Positions 61,180 to 64,000 of a stretch of 64,000 nucleotides of DNA are shown in pieces. The notes under the pieces were generated by a model that saw only the letters and a list, made by a program, of their open reading frames with translations, did no database searches and was not told the origin of the DNA. Origin of the DNA: Streptomyces sp. NBC_01264 (GTDB taxonomy: Bacteria; Actinomycetota; Actinomycetes; Streptomycetales; Streptomycetaceae); NCBI RefSeq assembly GCF_026340675.1, contig NZ_JAPEOX010000001.1:558001-622000 (forward strand), read 5' to 3'. Both the position numbers and the translations under genes were made by a program. Each line of letters opens with the position of its first letter. Position 1 is the stretch's first letter.

Positions 61180-62241
61180 TCAGGAGGGGGCCGAGGCGTC
61201 TTCCTCGTAGGAGAGAGTCGACTCCCCCCGTACGTCCATGTAGAAGTCGGAGACGAGAAGCCACTCTCCGTCCGCGCGATGGAACACCCTGAACGCATAC
61301 GTCCTGCGCAGGGGCAGCGCGGATCCCGTCACGGTCTGCTGCCCCTCGCGCTCGGTGTAGGTCTTGACGATCACGACGTCATCGGTCACCCAGCGAAGTT
61401 CCGACCGGGGAGATCCCACCGGGGTCCCGGCCAGGAACCGGGGATCCGCGAAGAGCCTGCGCAGGTGTCCGACGATGGCATCGCGGCCTTGAAAGGTCTT
61501 GCCGACCACGTTGGTCAGGTCGGCATCCTGGGCGTACACGTCCACGAAGGCCTCTGCGCCGTGCTCCTCCCGCCCAGGGGCAGAGGCGGGAGCGATCTTG
61601 CTGATTTGGCTCCGGATCAGCTCTTCATCCCGCTTGCGGTGCCGCGTGGCGTCGCGTCCGTGCTGTGGTCCGGACCCCTCTGGCCGGGCCCCGCGATCCC
61701 ACTGAAGGACGTCCGTCCATTCGTTGCCGGGTCGGCGGCGCAAAGCCGGTGTCCGTTGGGTGGCGGGGTTGCCGAGGCACACGATGAGCTCGGGCCGGAC
61801 GGGCTCGGGCAGGCCGAGCAGGGTGGCGGCCGCCGTCCGGCTGAACGAGGTGACCGGTCCTGCACCCAGCCCCAGGGCGTGCGCCGCGAGGAGCATCGTC
61901 GCGGAGGCCGTCCCTACGTCGACGTACGGTGCCGGGGTGGCCCGGGTGAAGCCGAACGCTCCGGCCCGATCCCAGTCGATGCACACCACGACCGCGGCCG
62001 TGGGAGCCTGGAGCATCCCGGGCGAGACCATCCGCAACGCGCGGAGCATCGCGGGTCGCGTGACGACGACGTACCGGTGGATCCGGCGGTTTCCGGCGCG
62101 CGGCGCGTAGCGCGCGCTGTCGACCACGGCTTCCAGGTCCTCCTGATCGACGGGAACCGTGGTGAGGGCGCGGACCACACGGCGGGTGCGGATCGCCCGG
62201 ATGACGGGGTCGGCTTCGGCGCCTTCTCGGCTCTCGTTCAT
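61180..62241 (-). CDS. Nitroreductase-SnoaL fusion protein
   Basis: A 353-aa two-domain protein. Residues about 1-190 are a nitroreductase-like FMN domain (IRTRRVVRALTTVPVDQEDLEAVVDSARYAPRAGN, with R-S/T-R-R-type FMN site and VTSFSRTAAATLLGLPEPVRPELIVCLGNP). After a charged linker (QHGRDATRHRKRDEEL) residues about 215-345 form a SnoaL/NTF2-like domain (YAQDADLTNVVGKTFQGRDAIVGHLRRLF). The join is uncommon. ATG 62241 overlaps the stop of the upstream small gene (ATGA), so both are translationally coupled. Confidence 0.75.
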   Translation of the reverse strand: MNESREGAEADPVIRAIRTRRVVRALTTVPVDQEDLEAVVDSARYAPRAGNRRIHRYVVVTRPAMLRALRMVSPGMLQAPTAAVVVCIDWDRAGAFGFTRATPAPYVDVGTASATMLLAAHALGLGAGPVTSFSRTAAATLLGLPEPVRPELIVCLGNPATQRTPALRRRPGNEWTDVLQWDRGARPEGSGPQHGRDATRHRKRDEELIRSQISKIAPASAPGREEHGAEAFVDVYAQDADLTNVVGKTFQGRDAIVGHLRRLFADPRFLAGTPVGSPRSELRWVTDDVVIVKTYTEREGQQTVTGSALPLRRTYAFRVFHRADGEWLLVSDFYMDVRGESTLSYEEDASAPS

Positions 62242-62606
62242 ACGGTTTGGGTTTCGGTCAGCCCCAGACGGGTCAGCAGGTGCTCGGCCAGCGTCCGGCA
62301 CAGGTCATCGACCTGGGCGGCGTACGCATCCGGGTCGCCGGCCTGGACGGCAGTGTCGCCGGCTTGCCGCTCGATCTCGGCGAGCAGGGGCAGTAGTCCC
62401 TCGCCCGCCTGCGGGGTGATCATTCCGGCGAGCCGGCCGGCTGCGGTGAGCAGACGCTTCGGCGCGTTTTCCGCGGCCTCGCTCATCTGAATACTGGCGG
62501 CCGTCACCAGATAGGCCAGGAGCTCGACCGCATCCTCCTCTGAGAGAACGAGCGCGGCCGCACGCGCCTGCGGAGGCGGCGTGGGTGCTGCGGGCTTGGA
62601 CGGCAT
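62238..62606 (-). CDS. DUF6092-like small helical protein
   Basis: A 122-aa all-helical protein, start chosen at ATG 62606 (MPSKPAAPTPPP) after GCTGAGG. The core VLSEEDAVELLAYLVTAASIQMSEAAENAPKRLLTAAGRLAGMI resembles the Streptomyces DUF6092 family, whose function is not known. Its stop overlaps the nitroreductase-SnoaL start, which suggests a shared job, perhaps as a stoichiometric partner. Confidence 0.7.
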   Translation of the reverse strand: MPSKPAAPTPPPQARAAALVLSEEDAVELLAYLVTAASIQMSEAAENAPKRLLTAAGRLAGMITPQAGEGLLPLLAEIERQAGDTAVQAGDPDAYAAQVDDLCRTLAEHLLTRLGLTETQTV

Positions 62607-62726
62607 AGCCTCAGCATTCCACCGGGGCGCCGGCCCGGCATCTCCAAGCCGCAGCGGCGCCACGTGTCCATGGAGTTCCGCGGCACGCGCGGCCGCGCCG
62701 ATCCCGCCGTTCGACGGCGCGTCCCC

Positions 62727-64000
62727 TCACTCGGCTGCGGACCGCGCGCGGCGATGGGATACGGCCATGACGAGGACGGACGCCGCGAGGATGGCCGCCC
62801 CTCCGATGCGCAGTATCACCTCGTACGCCTCCTCAGGGGCTCGTTCGGGCGTCAGCGCCGCGATCGCGGCGGCCGCCGATGCGAGGGCGATCCCACCCAG
62901 CGTGATCAAGAACGTCAACAGCACGCCCGACGCCTCACCGGCCCGAGCCGGGTCCACGACCTGCTGGGTCGCAACGCTCGAGTAGGTCCAACCGAGTCCA
63001 AGGCCGAGGCCGCACCAGGCGAACACGGGCACGTACAACCACCAGGCAGTGGTGTGACTGAGCGCGATCATGCCCGTCCCGGCGATCGCACCGGCCAGCA
63101 CCATCACCGCGGTGGGGCGCATGTGCCGCCCCAGTCGGGCACCCAGCGGACCGCTCAAGGCCGTGAGGAGCGCGGGGGCGAGGAACACGACGCCCGCCAT
63201 CAGCGGGGACAGCCCGCGTACCCCCTGAAGGTAGAGCGTGGTGAGGAAGACGGTGACGACGAAGCCCATGTTGGCGACCGCTCCCATGCCGGTCACCATC
63301 ACATAGGGAGCGTTGCGGAACAGCCGGAGGTCGACCAGCGGGTGCCGTGTGTGGCGCTCCCGCAGGAGGAACAGAACTCCGGCCACCGCCGCCACCGTGA
63401 ACAGCGTCAGGGTGCGGGCATGATCCCAGCCCCACGCGCTGCCGCGCTCCACGGCCAAGGTGAGCGCGGCGAGCGCGCACACGATCGCGCAGCAGCCGAG
63501 CACATCAAGCTGTCGGGGCGCGGAGGCGTCGCGCGAGTCGGGCACGTACAGGGCGGAGACGAACAGGGCCAGCGCGCTCAGCGGAGCCAGCAGCCAGAAG
63601 ATCCAGCGCCACCCCGGTCCCTCGGTAAGGCCGCCGCCGACGAACGGGCCGAGGGCCGTACCGATGTTGGCGATCCCGAAGACCGCGCCCAATGCGCGGG
63701 CGCGGGTCTCGTCCGGAAAGGCGTTGCTCACGACCGCGACGGACACCGGGAAGACGATGCCCGCACCGACACCCTGCACGATCCGCGCAGCCACCAGCGG
63801 GCCGAGGCCTTGAGCCAGCGCACACCAGACGGACGCGGCAGCGAAGATCGCCGTGCCGGCCAGCAGGGCGCCCCGGCGCCCGAACACGTCCCCCAGTCTG
63901 CCGCCGATGATGAAGCAGCAGCCGAGGGCGAGCATGTAGCCGGAGAGGGTCCACTGGGCGGCCGATGCCGTGACACCGAATTCGTCCGCGATACCGGGGA
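62727..64000 (-). CDS. MFS transporter (DHA2-type drug exporter), 5' truncated by the window edge
   Basis: An open frame runs from the right edge to the TGA-type stop at 62727, with more than 420 residues seen. The start lies beyond 64000: upstream of ATG 63935 the frame continues as PGIADEFGVTASAAQWTLSGY, typical of the first helix of DHA2 exporters, so 63935 is internal. The loop motif GGRLGDVFGRRGALLAG and the motif-C-like GPFVGGGLTEGPGWRWIFWL follow, and about 12 of an expected 14 helices are visible. It probably exports a drug or metabolite. Confidence 0.9.
   Translation of the reverse strand, partial: PGIADEFGVTASAAQWTLSGYMLALGCCFIIGGRLGDVFGRRGALLAGTAIFAAASVWCALAQGLGPLVAARIVQGVGAGIVFPVSVAVVSNAFPDETRARALGAVFGIANIGTALGPFVGGGLTEGPGWRWIFWLLAPLSALALFVSALYVPDSRDASAPRQLDVLGCCAIVCALAALTLAVERGSAWGWDHARTLTLFTVAAVAGVLFLLRERHTRHPLVDLRLFRNAPYVMVTGMGAVANMGFVVTVFLTTLYLQGVRGLSPLMAGVVFLAPALLTALSGPLGARLGRHMRPTAVMVLAGAIAGTGMIALSHTTAWWLYVPVFAWCGLGLGLGWTYSSVATQQVVDPARAGEASGVLLTFLITLGGIALASAAAAIAALTPERAPEEAYEVILRIGGAAILAASVLVMAVSHRRARSAAE

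Overview
The window is high-GC actinobacterial chromosome, almost certainly Streptomyces. The evidence is the strong G/C bias at third codon positions, frequent GTG/TTG starts, and a complete cebR-cebEFG-bglC cellobiose locus with the 14-bp CebR operator. Twin-arginine-poor secreted carbohydrate-active enzymes, an XRE-TPR regulator, and many LysR/TetR/GntR/PucR regulators next to small catabolic genes add support. I saw no tRNA, rRNA, CRISPR array, prophage or intact insertion sequence. The only mobile element is a 161-bp MITE-like palindrome at 2491-2651.

Layout. 1-7.4 kb: the 3' part of a secreted PIG-L deacetylase with a lectin-like propeller, a lipoprotein, the MITE, a secreted GH15-like glycosidase, a large membrane protein and an Asp/Glu racemase. 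7.5-11.1 kb: a two-component system divergent from an ABC-2-like permease with a big extracellular domain. 11.2-17.2 kb: an M64 metallopeptidase, an XRE-TPR regulator, a GNAT enzyme, a SufR-like HTH regulator with three 21-bp repeats at its promoter, and a divergent SDR/LysR pair. 17.2-27 kb: the cellulose block. It holds a decayed CBM2 gene behind a CebR box, a GH6 cellobiohydrolase, cebR, cebE, cebF, cebG and bglC. Secreted GH6 releases cellobiose, CebEFG imports it (the ATPase, usually MsiK, is not here), BglC cleaves it to glucose, and CebR releases its operators when cello-oligosaccharide is present. 27-31 kb: an NCS1 permease with a divergent TetR regulator, a membrane protein and an ABM monooxygenase. 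31.4-37 kb: a compact one-direction operon of KASIII, ACP, KASII, a second KASIII, a carboxymuconolactone-decarboxylase-like protein and a P450. It looks like a small specialised-metabolite pathway and is the best candidate here for undescribed chemistry. 37-44 kb: a subtilase, and a LysR regulator divergent from an oxidoreductase plus alpha/beta hydrolase, then a HIT protein. 44-47 kb: a galactose-oxidase-like enzyme with two CBM32 domains. 47-52 kb: an MBL hydrolase divergent from a GlxA-type AraC regulator, an isochorismatase-like protein, ThpR, an MFS exporter and a VOC protein. 51.6-52.9 kb: a GntR/UTRA regulator divergent from an 83-aa stand-alone DeoR helix-turn-helix protein, with mirrored operator arrays of 11-bp period. 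52.9-64 kb: argG, an SGNH esterase with TetR regulator, an FBP zinc protein, an L,D-transpeptidase, a PucR regulator, a secreted lipase, a nitroreductase-SnoaL fusion coupled to a DUF6092-like protein, and an MFS transporter that runs off the right edge.

Control DNA is unusually readable. Several divergent intergenic regions carry perfect palindromes or phased repeats that can be assigned to the adjacent regulator, and six strong hairpin terminators mark operon ends. All functions are read from sequence by eye; no database search was run.
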